Shown: in pieces, positions 52,925 through 61,980 of the stretch
Position numbering within the stretch: position 1 is the first letter of the stretch
Layout of the letters: each line of letters opens with the position of its first letter
DNA from: Pseudomonas sp. FP2335
Lineage (GTDB): Bacteria > Pseudomonadota > Gammaproteobacteria > Pseudomonadales > Pseudomonadaceae
Assembly (NCBI RefSeq): GCF_030687535.1
Contig: NZ_CP117437.1
Coordinates: 4,299,501 to 4,363,500 of the forward strand
Direction: 5' to 3'
Length of the DNA: 64,000 nucleotides
The notes under the pieces: model-generated
What the model saw: only the letters and a program-made list of their open reading frames with translations
What the model was told of the DNA's origin: nothing
Databases searched by the model: none
Position numbers and translations under genes: made by a program

Positions 52925-55900
52925 TTATTGCTGATAGGTATAAGCAACATTGGCGGCACCTGTGAAGTTGGCCCACTCACCTTCTGTCAACGCCAGAAGC
53001 AAGCGGTCCTCATCGACTGAGCGCCGGCTGGACAGGTCATTGGCCAACGCCAGGTAAGCCCCATCGCTCAGTTCTGCACGGTTGACTCTATCCAAGGCGT
53101 CCTCCAGCGCCTGATCGTAATGCCCCAGCGTGGCTTGAAGACGCACCTGATACTTGGCTTGCAGGAACTGCCGCCAATACGTCTTCTCAATCAGCCACCC
53201 AGGCCAGTCCAACCTCGTCTCGCCCGCCAGGATGCCGTTAAGCATCGCGGCAACGCTCTCGGGGCTGGGGGTGCCCAACGTCCGATCCAGCCGTTGATCG
53301 AAGCCCAGGGGGAGGTCCAGGGCCGCGGACAAGGCAATTCGGTAAGCCAGTATGCGTGTGCCCGCCAGCTCCGGCGTCTGATGCGGATCGAACAAAAGCA
53401 CAGCGTTCGTGATGGCCGCCAAGCGGCTGCTGGCCCGCAAACAATTGAGCAGCGGCATCCCATCGCCGTCGCCCCCGGTAAGCAGTTCGAACATTCTGAA
53501 CTTGAGCTCCAAATTGTTGAGCGACACCATGCAACCGTTCACGCCAGCGCTCATGTCGTACGGATGCTCGAACAGGATCGTCGCCAGTTGCGGGGTGTTG
53601 GCAGCCCCTTCGATCAAACGCCAGACTCTGCCGGTGAGGTCTTCTCGCAGGGCTCGGTAACCCACGGCAACAAACTTGGGATCAGCGGCAACACGCTCGA
53701 TCAGCGTGAAAAACCGCGCAAAAATCTCCCGCCCCTGCAAGTCCTGCCAAAGCGCGAGGTGCGACGGTACGTCCCTGACCGCCAGCACCGCCAACCAGCG
53801 GTCGGGACCGGCAGTAACGGGAATATTATGCGGATGCAATCCGAAATGAATGCCAGAACGCCCCGGCTGCTCGCGATAAACACGAAGCATCTGAAGCGTG
53901 CCCTGCGACAAGGGGTTGCCGGACAGGTCCATGGCGCGATGGACATCAGCGTAGATAAACAGGTCAGACCGAGTCAGCACTTGGATGCGGTTGTTTGCGA
54001 GGTCAAACACCTCCAGCCATTTCAGGGTGACAGCCCCCTTGGGCAGGCTTTCCAACTGAGTGTTGCGCAGGTTCAGATAGCGCAGGTGTTTCAAACCCGC
54101 CAAGTTCAGTCGCTGTCCTTGGCGAAGGGGGTTCGAGGACAAATCCAACACGCGCAATTGCGTCAGCTCACTCAGCCGGATCACATCGCCCAGCCTGAAC
54201 TTGAGTCGATTGTTACCCAGGTACAAGGCCCTCAGCCGCGGGACCTCGGAAAGCCCCGGCGGCATCTGCTCGAACCTGTTGTCGCTCAGGTAAAGCCGCG
54301 TCACGCCCGGGAAACAGCGCAGGAAACGCGTAGGCAATTGAGACAGTTGGTTTCGCTTCAGGCTCAATACCTCCACGTGTCCGAAATGCGCGCCCAACGT
54401 GGGCAGATCGGTCAGGTCCAGGCCATCGAGATTCAGTTCCTTGACCATGGCCGTCCCGTGAGTCGAGGCCTCCCTGGCCCAACATCGCTGGATACGTACA
54501 ACCGCCTGCGCCCGGGCCTCCCGCGCGGGGCCCGTCGTGCCATGAAGCCATCGCCCCAGCGCAACGTTCATCGCCTCACGTTCGTTGTAGAGATAGTCGA
54601 TCATCCCATCGCGTTCTCGAACCGAGTCGCCCGCGTCCCGCCACAGCTGTAGAACCTCGTCGTCGGTTCTCGCCGGATACAACGCGCGCAAGCGCGCCAC
54701 CTGGGCGCGCTCCATCGGCCTCAGCCCTCTACCGCTCAGCGGATAAGCGATGCGCCCATCCGCAACACGCTGTGGCGGATGGAAATGCGGACGGCGCCCC
54801 ACACGCCTCTGGGTCTCGGCAAACTCCCATATGCGTTGCAGACGCCAACGCACCTGCTCGAGCAATTCCCCCTCCCCGGCGCCCTGGGTGAACCCCAATG
54901 ACTGCCGCTCGGCCAGCGGCAGCGCGGCCAGTAACACCTCAAGGAATGGACCCGGGCGTCCCACTGGCTGTCGCCGCCCGTTTGCCTGGGGGAGATAGGC
55001 CTGATACTGGTGGGATACCCGCTCCACCATGCACTTGAGCGCTGCATCGAACGGGCCGACGCTGGTCTGCATAAAACCGCCTTGCCACACTTCAACCCGA
55101 AGGTGCGCCGGCCAACCGTCTATTTGCGCCAATGCATGCAGGAGCGCGGTCGCACTGTTCTCATCGGCGCTGGCCGGCAGGTGCGCGCTCTCCAGAATCC
55201 TGGTTTTGCGCAGGTATTGCACCCACCATCGGATCGCCGAGGTCAGCGTCAACGGGACCACCCCGCTCTCCAGGCTGCGGCGCTCGGCCGGGGTGACAGC
55301 GCGCACCAGGTCTTCGGCGACCCGGTTGGTCAAATCGGGGTAGTCACGCTGCAGCACTTGGGCCAGTGGGTCATTGGAATGCCGGCGATCAGGGCACAAC
55401 GCCTCGAAGAACAGGTGTTCCATCTGCGGCTTGTCCAGCGCCACTTTTGCCTCCAGCACGGTGATCTGATCGGAATGCGCGACGCCCTTGCGCCCCACCA
55501 GTGCATCGGCGCGATCGGCACCGACTTCGCCCAGCATCCGCTCGAAAAAAGCCGCACCAACGTCCATACCGGCCTTGACCCGCTGATGGACCGTGAAGCG
55601 CTCAAGGGTATCCAGCAGGACGGCGGGGGGAAGCTCATTGCGTACATGCACCCGGCGCAGCATGTCTGTTGTCACCCCGCTGATCCGCAGCACCTGTTCA
55701 ATCGCATCCGGCCCCAGCGCACGGGCCAACGGCCCCAGTCGATAAAACGGTCGTTGGCCGTCCCAAGTCAGCGGGTCTTCCCATTCATGGCGCCACGCGC
55801 CGACGCCGTTATGGGTGAGGGCCGGGGCGTAAGCGTCGCTCAACGAGGGGTGCTGGATGCGCCACGGCTGTGCCGGGTCCGCTTGGGCCACCTTGAAACA

Positions 55901-58846
55901 GTCGCCTTCGATAAACAGGTAGCGCGCCGAGCCGAGGGCATACAGGCCCAGCGCGTCGGGCTCGGCGCCGATGCGTGAAATATCGTCGCTACGGGCGTAC
56001 GCCGCGATCTCACGTCGATACGGATAGAACGTACCGTCGGGCGCACGATTGCGCACCAGCGCCTGGGCGACTTGGTGACGCAGATCGCCGATGGCCTGCG
56101 CCGCCGAGAGCCCCAGGCGGGCACGGTCTTGCTCTGACAACTGGCTCACGATGAGGGCGTAGAAGCTGTCGGCGCCAGTGAACATCTCGCCGCTGCGGTG
56201 CGCCTGTGCGTCATACGCCGCGAACCGCCCCAGGCGATGATCGATCACGACCAGGGTTCGATCTCGAGTGCCCTTGGAAACATAAGGCACCGGCTGCTCG
56301 GCCCAGCTGACGACCAGTGCTCGCCCGAGCCCATCACTCAACACGCCATGGGCATACGCGGCCGCCCAATTCTGGGTTTGCCGGTCAAAGCGGCGGCGGT
56401 GGAACAGGCCATCGACAATGGCCTCCCGACGCGCTCCCCGACGGGCCGCGCGCAAGGCGTCATACAGCGCTTCAGGCTGCAATTGCGAAGTCAGCAACTG
56501 CATCTGTTGGTGTGCCGACAAGGGATGTTCGCGCAGCACCTCAAGCAAGCGCGCCAGGCTCACCTGTGGGTGCAGTGCCTGCAATTGCGCAACCACCGCC
56601 GGCATGGACAACTCGTGGCCGACGCGATCAGGCAACAATTGCCGCACGCCCCTGCTGGCCCCCTTGGCCGTCGAGCGACTGGCCCCGGCGAAGCGCGTCA
56701 GTGCCTCAAACAACTCGATGCTCAAGGTCTTGGCCAGCGCCGCCAGTTGCTGGCGAATCAGCGGTGCGCCCGCGGCAAAAACTGTCGGCATCAGCGCGGC
56801 GATGGCATTCGGCAGATGCACGACGCGACGACTCGTGGGCCCATAGGCGAATTGATAGTTTTCCAGGGCGATGACGGTGACCGTTTCTGTCGGCGGTCCC
56901 ATCGTATTGGCGCTGTAGCGTCGCAGCTCCAGGCCTTGCTGATTGGCAATGCTCAACGCGGTGTTTGCCGGCCAGTCCGCCAACTGGGTGAGCAGCGGCG
57001 CCATGACCTCAACAGCACCGACGGGCGCAGGGTGATCGGGATTGGCGCCCTGGCTTACCCAGTCGATCAACCGGTCAGTGTTGAAACGCTGCACCGCCTC
57101 AACCAGTGACGCCGAAGGCGGCGCGCCCTCCCACACTTGGTTCAGGGCAGCATGCGCGGTGGCACTTGAATCGAGCACGGCGTCCAGCGCACGGGAAGGC
57201 ACATCCTTCGCGCCGAGCATTCGTTCGAGCAACTGCGGGCCCGTCGGGCGCTGAGGGTCGATGACCGTGTGCGACCGCGAGAGTTGCTGATAAAGACGCT
57301 GATGCCGACGCTGCACGGTGAACGCCAGCCGGGTATGCATGCGGCCGCTGATCAATAAATCGGCCAGATCGACAAATGCCTGCAGCAGTTCGCCTGGCCG
57401 CCCCTGCAACGCCTGATGCCCCCCGCCGATCAAGCCCTGGGTCAACGCGACGAACATGCCAAACACGCGTGCCCGCCCCAGCCCGTTGGGTGCTCCCGGC
57501 ACCGGAATCAACAACAGGTTGAGGATTTCATTGAGCAAGGCCTGGAACACCTCGATCACGCTCGGCATCAACCCGGGCATCTCGTTGGCCAGTTCTTGCA
57601 GGTTGGCGCGGCAACGCTTGATGTAGAAGGCGCTCAAGCAGACCACGGGCACCTTCTGCACCGGGGTGCGCACACTGCCAATGCTCTGGGCCTTGTCGAG
57701 CGAGGGAATGGACTGCGCCAATGCGTAAAGCAGTTGGGCGACGTCATTGAGGCCCTGGGGTCGGACAGAAGCTTTGGCAAGCTGCTTTACGCGTGCACAG
57801 TCACGCAGTGACATCATCTGATACAGCCAATCGACCTCGCCTCTGCGGTAGAAGCCCTGGAAGGCGACGTGAAATTCCTCACAGGCTTCGCGGTGGCTGG
57901 CATGGTGACGCAACGAGCCACCAGGACGATTCGGGAAGAAGCTGAAGGCGCCCCGGCAACCACTGACGGAAAACACGATATGGGGAATGCTCAGGCTGTC
58001 GCCGGGGGGCGGGCCGACGTATTGCCCGGTGAACCCCAGGGATTGCGGCAACCAACTGAGGTTGTCCACCCCGTGGGGGATAAACAGCAGCATTTCCTCA
58101 ACGTTCTCCCAGCGCACCCCTCCCACCAACGCTTGCTTCACGGCCTGATAACACGCCCTGTCCACCCGGCTTGCGGCAGTGGTTCTCAGGGCCTCGATCA
58201 GCGCGAATTCGAACTCAGCCGCGGCCAGTGCCATGACCCGCCCGCCCAACTCGGCGGAGGCCGACAGTGCCTGATCCAGACGCGCCTTGAGTTGCCCGCC
58301 GAGATCCAGCCTGCGCACCAGCGCTATGAAATCAGCCGCGTTGGCATTGATACCCTCGTCAAGAAAGCTGGCGTCAGCCAACCCCGTGCGGCCGGGATAA
58401 CTCCAGCCGGTCAGCCCGTCGTAGTTGATGCACGCGGCGTCCCACAGGGTGAGGCTGGCGGTTTTTATCACATCGCCATCGGCGCCACGGCGAACACGAT
58501 TGGCCGATTGAAGGTAACGCGTATGGATCTGTGCGACTTTCGGGTCGATGTCCTGACCCGTCAGGGATTTCAGGCCTTGGCGCAGCGACGCCAGGGCCTG
58601 TTGCTCGAAAGCCAGGGTCAGTTCATGAATGCCTTGTTCCAGAGCGTATTGCGCAGAAACCCACGCCCGTTGCAGACGTACGTATTCAAACCGCTCGTCG
58701 TCGTTGAGTTCACCGAGAAAGGCATCGAACTTTACCCGGTATCCGTCCAGGGCCTGCAAGGCAGACCACTGCGCACGCGACATCAGCGGCCCGGGATGCT
58801 GCGCCATAAACGCGGCCAACGTGTCAGGGGAATTCGGTTCAGCCAT
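52925..58846 (-). CDS. giant dermonecrotic-toxin/LRR/NEL-type E3 ligase-like effector
   Basis: This 1973-residue protein has no signal peptide. The N-terminal two thirds resemble the dermonecrotic-toxin-like module (DUF6543) of Pseudomonas effectors: FSFFPNRPGGSLRHHASHRE, DWLYQMMSLRDCARVKQLAK, LLLIPVPGAPNGLGRARVFG and LISGRMHTRLAFTVQRRHQR. An IQ-like helix (AVVRIQRCWARE) leads into about seven leucine-rich repeats (residues 1465-1630). The end (1630-1973) is a NEL E3-ligase-like domain. The Cys-x-Asp catalytic motif of NEL aligns with Gly1768-Val-Asn1770; a Cys stands at 1772. AAGGAG precedes the ATG. No chaperone, hrp box or secretion gene is adjacent. Likely a host- or competitor-directed effector; delivery unknown. 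Confidence 0.82.
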   Translation of the reverse strand: MAEPNSPDTLAAFMAQHPGPLMSRAQWSALQALDGYRVKFDAFLGELNDDERFEYVRLQRAWVSAQYALEQGIHELTLAFEQQALASLRQGLKSLTGQDIDPKVAQIHTRYLQSANRVRRGADGDVIKTASLTLWDAACINYDGLTGWSYPGRTGLADASFLDEGINANAADFIALVRRLDLGGQLKARLDQALSASAELGGRVMALAAAEFEFALIEALRTTAASRVDRACYQAVKQALVGGVRWENVEEMLLFIPHGVDNLSWLPQSLGFTGQYVGPPPGDSLSIPHIVFSVSGCRGAFSFFPNRPGGSLRHHASHREACEEFHVAFQGFYRRGEVDWLYQMMSLRDCARVKQLAKASVRPQGLNDVAQLLYALAQSIPSLDKAQSIGSVRTPVQKVPVVCLSAFYIKRCRANLQELANEMPGLMPSVIEVFQALLNEILNLLLIPVPGAPNGLGRARVFGMFVALTQGLIGGGHQALQGRPGELLQAFVDLADLLISGRMHTRLAFTVQRRHQRLYQQLSRSHTVIDPQRPTGPQLLERMLGAKDVPSRALDAVLDSSATAHAALNQVWEGAPPSASLVEAVQRFNTDRLIDWVSQGANPDHPAPVGAVEVMAPLLTQLADWPANTALSIANQQGLELRRYSANTMGPPTETVTVIALENYQFAYGPTSRRVVHLPNAIAALMPTVFAAGAPLIRQQLAALAKTLSIELFEALTRFAGASRSTAKGASRGVRQLLPDRVGHELSMPAVVAQLQALHPQVSLARLLEVLREHPLSAHQQMQLLTSQLQPEALYDALRAARRGARREAIVDGLFHRRRFDRQTQNWAAAYAHGVLSDGLGRALVVSWAEQPVPYVSKGTRDRTLVVIDHRLGRFAAYDAQAHRSGEMFTGADSFYALIVSQLSEQDRARLGLSAAQAIGDLRHQVAQALVRNRAPDGTFYPYRREIAAYARSDDISRIGAEPDALGLYALGSARYLFIEGDCFKVAQADPAQPWRIQHPSLSDAYAPALTHNGVGAWRHEWEDPLTWDGQRPFYRLGPLARALGPDAIEQVLRISGVTTDMLRRVHVRNELPPAVLLDTLERFTVHQRVKAGMDVGAAFFERMLGEVGADRADALVGRKGVAHSDQITVLEAKVALDKPQMEHLFFEALCPDRRHSNDPLAQVLQRDYPDLTNRVAEDLVRAVTPAERRSLESGVVPLTLTSAIRWWVQYLRKTRILESAHLPASADENSATALLHALAQIDGWPAHLRVEVWQGGFMQTSVGPFDAALKCMVERVSHQYQAYLPQANGRRQPVGRPGPFLEVLLAALPLAERQSLGFTQGAGEGELLEQVRWRLQRIWEFAETQRRVGRRPHFHPPQRVADGRIAYPLSGRGLRPMERAQVARLRALYPARTDDEVLQLWRDAGDSVRERDGMIDYLYNEREAMNVALGRWLHGTTGPAREARAQAVVRIQRCWAREASTHGTAMVKELNLDGLDLTDLPTLGAHFGHVEVLSLKRNQLSQLPTRFLRCFPGVTRLYLSDNRFEQMPPGLSEVPRLRALYLGNNRLKFRLGDVIRLSELTQLRVLDLSSNPLRQGQRLNLAGLKHLRYLNLRNTQLESLPKGAVTLKWLEVFDLANNRIQVLTRSDLFIYADVHRAMDLSGNPLSQGTLQMLRVYREQPGRSGIHFGLHPHNIPVTAGPDRWLAVLAVRDVPSHLALWQDLQGREIFARFFTLIERVAADPKFVAVGYRALREDLTGRVWRLIEGAANTPQLATILFEHPYDMSAGVNGCMVSLNNLELKFRMFELLTGGDGDGMPLLNCLRASSRLAAITNAVLLFDPHQTPELAGTRILAYRIALSAALDLPLGFDQRLDRTLGTPSPESVAAMLNGILAGETRLDWPGWLIEKTYWRQFLQAKYQVRLQATLGHYDQALEDALDRVNRAELSDGAYLALANDLSSRRSVDEDRLLLALTEGEWANFTGAANVAYTYQQ

Positions 58847-58918
58847 AGGTACGCTCCTTAAATGAACGAGCCTACCCAGTCGCCATCAGCCGCTCCGGTA
58901 GCTATGTAGCGCCACGCA

Positions 58919-59509
58919 TCAAGCGTGGTTTTTGGCGAAGACCAAAGGCCCCATCGCGGCGATCTGCCCTTCGATCAACGCCTCGAACGGCTGGAGCAAC
59001 GGCTCGAACGAAGTCGGCGCCTCCAGCACCTGCAAGGCCTGCACAATCGCCTCGACCGTCGACAACGCCCCCGGTCCCGGCGCCTTGCGCAGCCGATAAC
59101 GGGAGACGGCGCCTTCGGCCAGGCTCACCCTGGGCAACGCCGCCAGCAACGGGTTGAGGTGCAACAGTTTGCGCGCCTTGCGCCAGGTGCCGTCAGGCAC
59201 CACCAGCAACAACGGCTGATCGTCAGGTGTATACCCTTGCAATGGCTGGGCATCGTCGCCGGGAAACAACAACCGCGCCTGATAACCCGGCGGGTTCAAC
59301 AACGCCGGCAAATCAGCAAACACCTCGCCCACCACCAACTGCGCATTGTTCAGCCCCAATGCCGCCAACCGTGCCGTGTTGAGTGCGTGGTTGACCTCGC
59401 TCGGGTGCTGCAACAGCAACACCCGGGTGCGGCTGTCGAGGCTGGGTATCAGTGGGCACAGGCAATGGGCAAGAGGCCTGAGGCAACGGGAGCATTGGGG
59501 TCTGGACAT
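58919..59509 (-). CDS. DTW-domain tRNA-uridine aminocarboxypropyltransferase
   Basis: This 196-residue protein has four N-terminal zinc-ligand Cys (CSRCLRPLAHCLCP), VLLLQHPSEVNHALNTARL, and the DTW motif as PDGTWRKARKLLH, followed by LPRVSL. DTW proteins (E. coli TapT) add acp groups to tRNA uridine 47 from SAM. It is 72 bases upstream of the NEL gene and 4 bases downstream of the LysR gene. Confidence 0.9.
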   Translation of the reverse strand: MSRPQCSRCLRPLAHCLCPLIPSLDSRTRVLLLQHPSEVNHALNTARLAALGLNNAQLVVGEVFADLPALLNPPGYQARLLFPGDDAQPLQGYTPDDQPLLLVVPDGTWRKARKLLHLNPLLAALPRVSLAEGAVSRYRLRKAPGPGALSTVEAIVQALQVLEAPTSFEPLLQPFEALIEGQIAAMGPLVFAKNHA

Positions 59510-59513
59510 GGTT

Positions 59514-60407
59514 TCAGGCCTGGTTGAGCTGGGTTTTGAGCAAGTCGCGAAAGGTCTGGATCAGTGGCTCACGGCTGCGACCTCGGCGCATGATCATCGA
59601 GAACGGCGCCTGGTAGCCGAAGGTCGCCGGCAGCAAGACGCGCAAGTCGCCCTTGTCGGCCCAGGCCTGGGCGTAGTGTTCGGGCAGGTAGCCGATGTAG
59701 GCACCGGACAGCACCAGGATCAGTTGTGCCTCCATACTTTCCACCGTGGCGGCGCTGTGCTTGAAGCCGTGGCGCGCCAGTTCCGCCTGGCTCCAGTAGC
59801 CGCGCCCGACCATGCGCTGCTGGGTGATCACCTGCTCGGGGATGCGCCGCTCGTTGAACAACGGGTGGCGGGTGCTGCAATACAACCAGTGCTGTTCGCG
59901 GTACAGCGGCATGTAGATCAGCCCGCTCATGCGGTTGGAGAAGGCGCCGATGGCCAGGTCGAGACGGTTGTCCTGCACGCCCAGTTGCAGTTCGTAAGGG
60001 CTCATCACCGACAAATGCAGGTGCACCGCCGGGTGTTCGAGGCTGTAGGCGCCGATGACTTCGGCGAACGGCAAGGCTTTGTCGCTGACGGTGGAGTCAA
60101 GCACGCCGAGCTTGAGGGTACCGCGCAACTCGCCTTTCAACGCCGCGGCGTACTGCTCGAAGCCTTCCAACTCGCCGAGCAGGCGCAGGGTTTCCTGATG
60201 GAACAGCTCGCCCTTGCTGGTCAGGCTGAACCCGCCCCGCCCACGGTGGCACAACACCAGACCCAGCGCCGACTCCAGCTGGCTCATATAGGTGCTGATG
60301 GCCGACGTGGACAGGTTGAGCTCGTGCTGGGCACTGGCGAACCCCTGGTGGCGTACGACGCTGACGAAGATGCGCAAGAGTTTCAGGTCGGGCAAGGCGT
60401 TGGCCAT
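59514..60407 (-). CDS. LysR-family regulator of the guanidinobutyrase operon
   Basis: This 297-residue regulator has an N-terminal winged HTH (LKLLRIFVSVVRHQGFASAQ, STSAISTYMSQLESALGLVL) and a periplasmic-binding-like sensor domain. ATG at 60407 has GGAG five bases upstream; an in-frame codon at 60428 is less likely. Divergent from gbuA across a gap with a strong palindrome. By position it matches P. aeruginosa GbuR, which responds to 4-guanidinobutyrate. Confidence 0.87.
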   Translation of the reverse strand: MANALPDLKLLRIFVSVVRHQGFASAQHELNLSTSAISTYMSQLESALGLVLCHRGRGGFSLTSKGELFHQETLRLLGELEGFEQYAAALKGELRGTLKLGVLDSTVSDKALPFAEVIGAYSLEHPAVHLHLSVMSPYELQLGVQDNRLDLAIGAFSNRMSGLIYMPLYREQHWLYCSTRHPLFNERRIPEQVITQQRMVGRGYWSQAELARHGFKHSAATVESMEAQLILVLSGAYIGYLPEHYAQAWADKGDLRVLLPATFGYQAPFSMIMRRGRSREPLIQTFRDLLKTQLNQA

Positions 60408-60435
60408 GGGGTCTCCGAAGGCACACACATAATCC

Positions 60436-60455
60436 TGTGGGAGCCAGCTCCCACA
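60436..60455. repeat. REP-derived palindrome
   Basis: TGTGGGAGCCAGCTCCCACA is a perfect palindrome made from two REP tips. It lies in the leader of the LysR gene. Confidence 0.7.
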
Positions 60456-60479
60456 TTTGAACGGAGTTTACCTCAGGGA

Positions 60480-60503
60480 TTAGTTTAGAAAAATCTGAAC
60501 TAA
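60480..60503. promoter_or_regulatory. palindromic operator between LysR gene and gbuA
   Basis: TTAGTT-N-AGA-N4-TCT-N-AACTAA is a 24-base inverted repeat with 9 of 10 outer pairs matched. It lies 84 bases before gbuA and 73 before the LysR start. It is a good LysR-type binding site. Confidence 0.65.
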
Positions 60504-60586
60504 GTATTTGCCCCTGCCGATTCTTTCGCCTCGGGGTATTTCGCAGAATCGGCCTCTAATAAACACAACAACGATGAGGCACTCCC

Positions 60587-61537
60587 GTGGACAAGATTTT
60601 CCACCAACCACTGGGCGGCAACGAAATGCCGCGCTTTGCCGGCATCGCCACCATGATGCGACTTCCCCACCTGCAAACCGCCAAGGGCCTGGACGCCGCC
60701 TTTATCGGCGTGCCCCTGGACATCGGCACCTCGCTGCGCGCCGGCACCCGTTTCGGGCCACGCGAAATCCGCGCCGAATCGGTGATGATCCGCCCCTACA
60801 ACATGGCCACTGGCGCGGCACCGTTCGACTCGCTGTCGGTGGCCGACATCGGCGACGTGGCGATCAACACCTTCAACCTGCTCGACGCCGTACGCATCAT
60901 TGAAGAAGCCTACGACGAGATCCTCGAACACAATGTGATCCCCATGACCCTGGGCGGTGACCACACCATCACCCTGCCGATCCTGCGGGCGATCCACAAG
61001 AAACACGGCAAGGTCGGGCTGGTGCACATCGATGCCCACGCCGATGTGAACGACCATATGTTCGGCGAGAAAATCGCCCACGGCACCACCTTCCGCCGCG
61101 CCGTGGAGGAAGGTTTGCTTGATTGCGACCGCGTGGTGCAGATCGGCCTGCGCGCCCAGGGCTACACCGCCGAAGACTTCAACTGGAGCCGCAAACAGGG
61201 CTTTCGTGTGGTCCAGGCCGAAGAATGCTGGCACCACTCCCTTGCGCCATTGATGGCCGAAGTGCGGGAAAAAGTCGGTGGCGGCCCGGTGTACCTGAGC
61301 TTCGACATCGACGGCATCGACCCGGCCTGGGCACCGGGCACCGGCACCCCGGAAATCGGCGGGCTGACCACCATCCAGGCCATCGAGATCATCCGCGGCT
61401 GCCAGGGCCTCGACCTGATTGGTTGTGACCTGGTAGAAGTTTCGCCGCCCTACGACACCACCGGCAACACCTCGCTGCTCGGCGCCAACCTGCTGTACGA
61501 GATGCTCTGCGTACTGCCTGGCGTGGCGCACCGCTGA
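60587..61537 (+). CDS. gbuA: guanidinobutyrase/agmatinase-family ureohydrolase
   Basis: The enzyme removes urea from 4-guanidinobutyrate (or a related guanidino compound) to give 4-aminobutyrate. The 316-residue protein has the binuclear Mn motifs LGGDHTITLP, VHIDAHADVND and SFDIDGIDPAWAPGTGTPE. The start is a GTG at 60587, with GAGG eight bases upstream. LysR divergent and two transporters downstream match the gbuA locus of P. aeruginosa (from memory). Agmatinase is a less likely alternative. Confidence 0.88.
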   Translation: MDKIFHQPLGGNEMPRFAGIATMMRLPHLQTAKGLDAAFIGVPLDIGTSLRAGTRFGPREIRAESVMIRPYNMATGAAPFDSLSVADIGDVAINTFNLLDAVRIIEEAYDEILEHNVIPMTLGGDHTITLPILRAIHKKHGKVGLVHIDAHADVNDHMFGEKIAHGTTFRRAVEEGLLDCDRVVQIGLRAQGYTAEDFNWSRKQGFRVVQAEECWHHSLAPLMAEVREKVGGGPVYLSFDIDGIDPAWAPGTGTPEIGGLTTIQAIEIIRGCQGLDLIGCDLVEVSPPYDTTGNTSLLGANLLYEMLCVLPGVAHR

Positions 61538-61959
61538 TGAGCACGCGCGAGGTGCTGCAAGCCGCCGCCGACCTGGTGGCGGCCTTCGCCCGCAATGACC
61601 GCGCCGCCTACTTCGGCGCGTTCACGGCCGATGCCAGCTTTGTGTTCTACACCCTGCCCCAGCCACTGCTCAGTCGCGACGCCTACCAGGCGTTGTGGGA
61701 CAGCTGGCGCCGGGACGAGGGCTTCGAAGTGCTGTCCTGCACGTCGAGCAACGCCGTGGTCAGCCTGCAAGGTGACGTGGCGATTTTTATGCATGACGTG
61801 GCCACCGAGCTGCGCATGAACGGGGAGCAATTTTTTAGCCAGGAACGCGAAACCATTGTCTTCAAACGGCAAGGGAATCGCACAGAACAAAAACAAGGCC
61901 TGTGGCTGGCCTGTCACGAACATTTGTCCGCTATGCCGGAAGGGCTGCCGCCCCCTTAG
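61537..61959 (+). CDS. SnoaL-like (NTF2-fold) protein
   Basis: This 140-residue protein has the NTF2-like pattern AAADLVAAFARNDRAAYFGAF...SFVFYTLPQPLLSRDAYQALW...GDVAIFMHDVATELRMNGEQF, typical of SnoaL/DUF4440 proteins. Its ATG overlaps the gbuA stop by one base (TGATG), so it is coupled. A role in guanidino-compound breakdown is inferred only from position. Confidence 0.8.
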   Translation: MSTREVLQAAADLVAAFARNDRAAYFGAFTADASFVFYTLPQPLLSRDAYQALWDSWRRDEGFEVLSCTSSNAVVSLQGDVAIFMHDVATELRMNGEQFFSQERETIVFKRQGNRTEQKQGLWLACHEHLSAMPEGLPPP

Positions 61960-61980
61960 CCAATGTGATCGGAGCTGATC

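Noticed and set aside
58909..58933. Terminator-shaped hairpin (CCACGC/GCGTGG plus TTTTT) on the plus strand
   Set aside because: It lies within the coding end of the minus-strand DTW gene and no plus-strand gene leads into it. It may be chance or may stop antisense RNA, but nothing supports a function.
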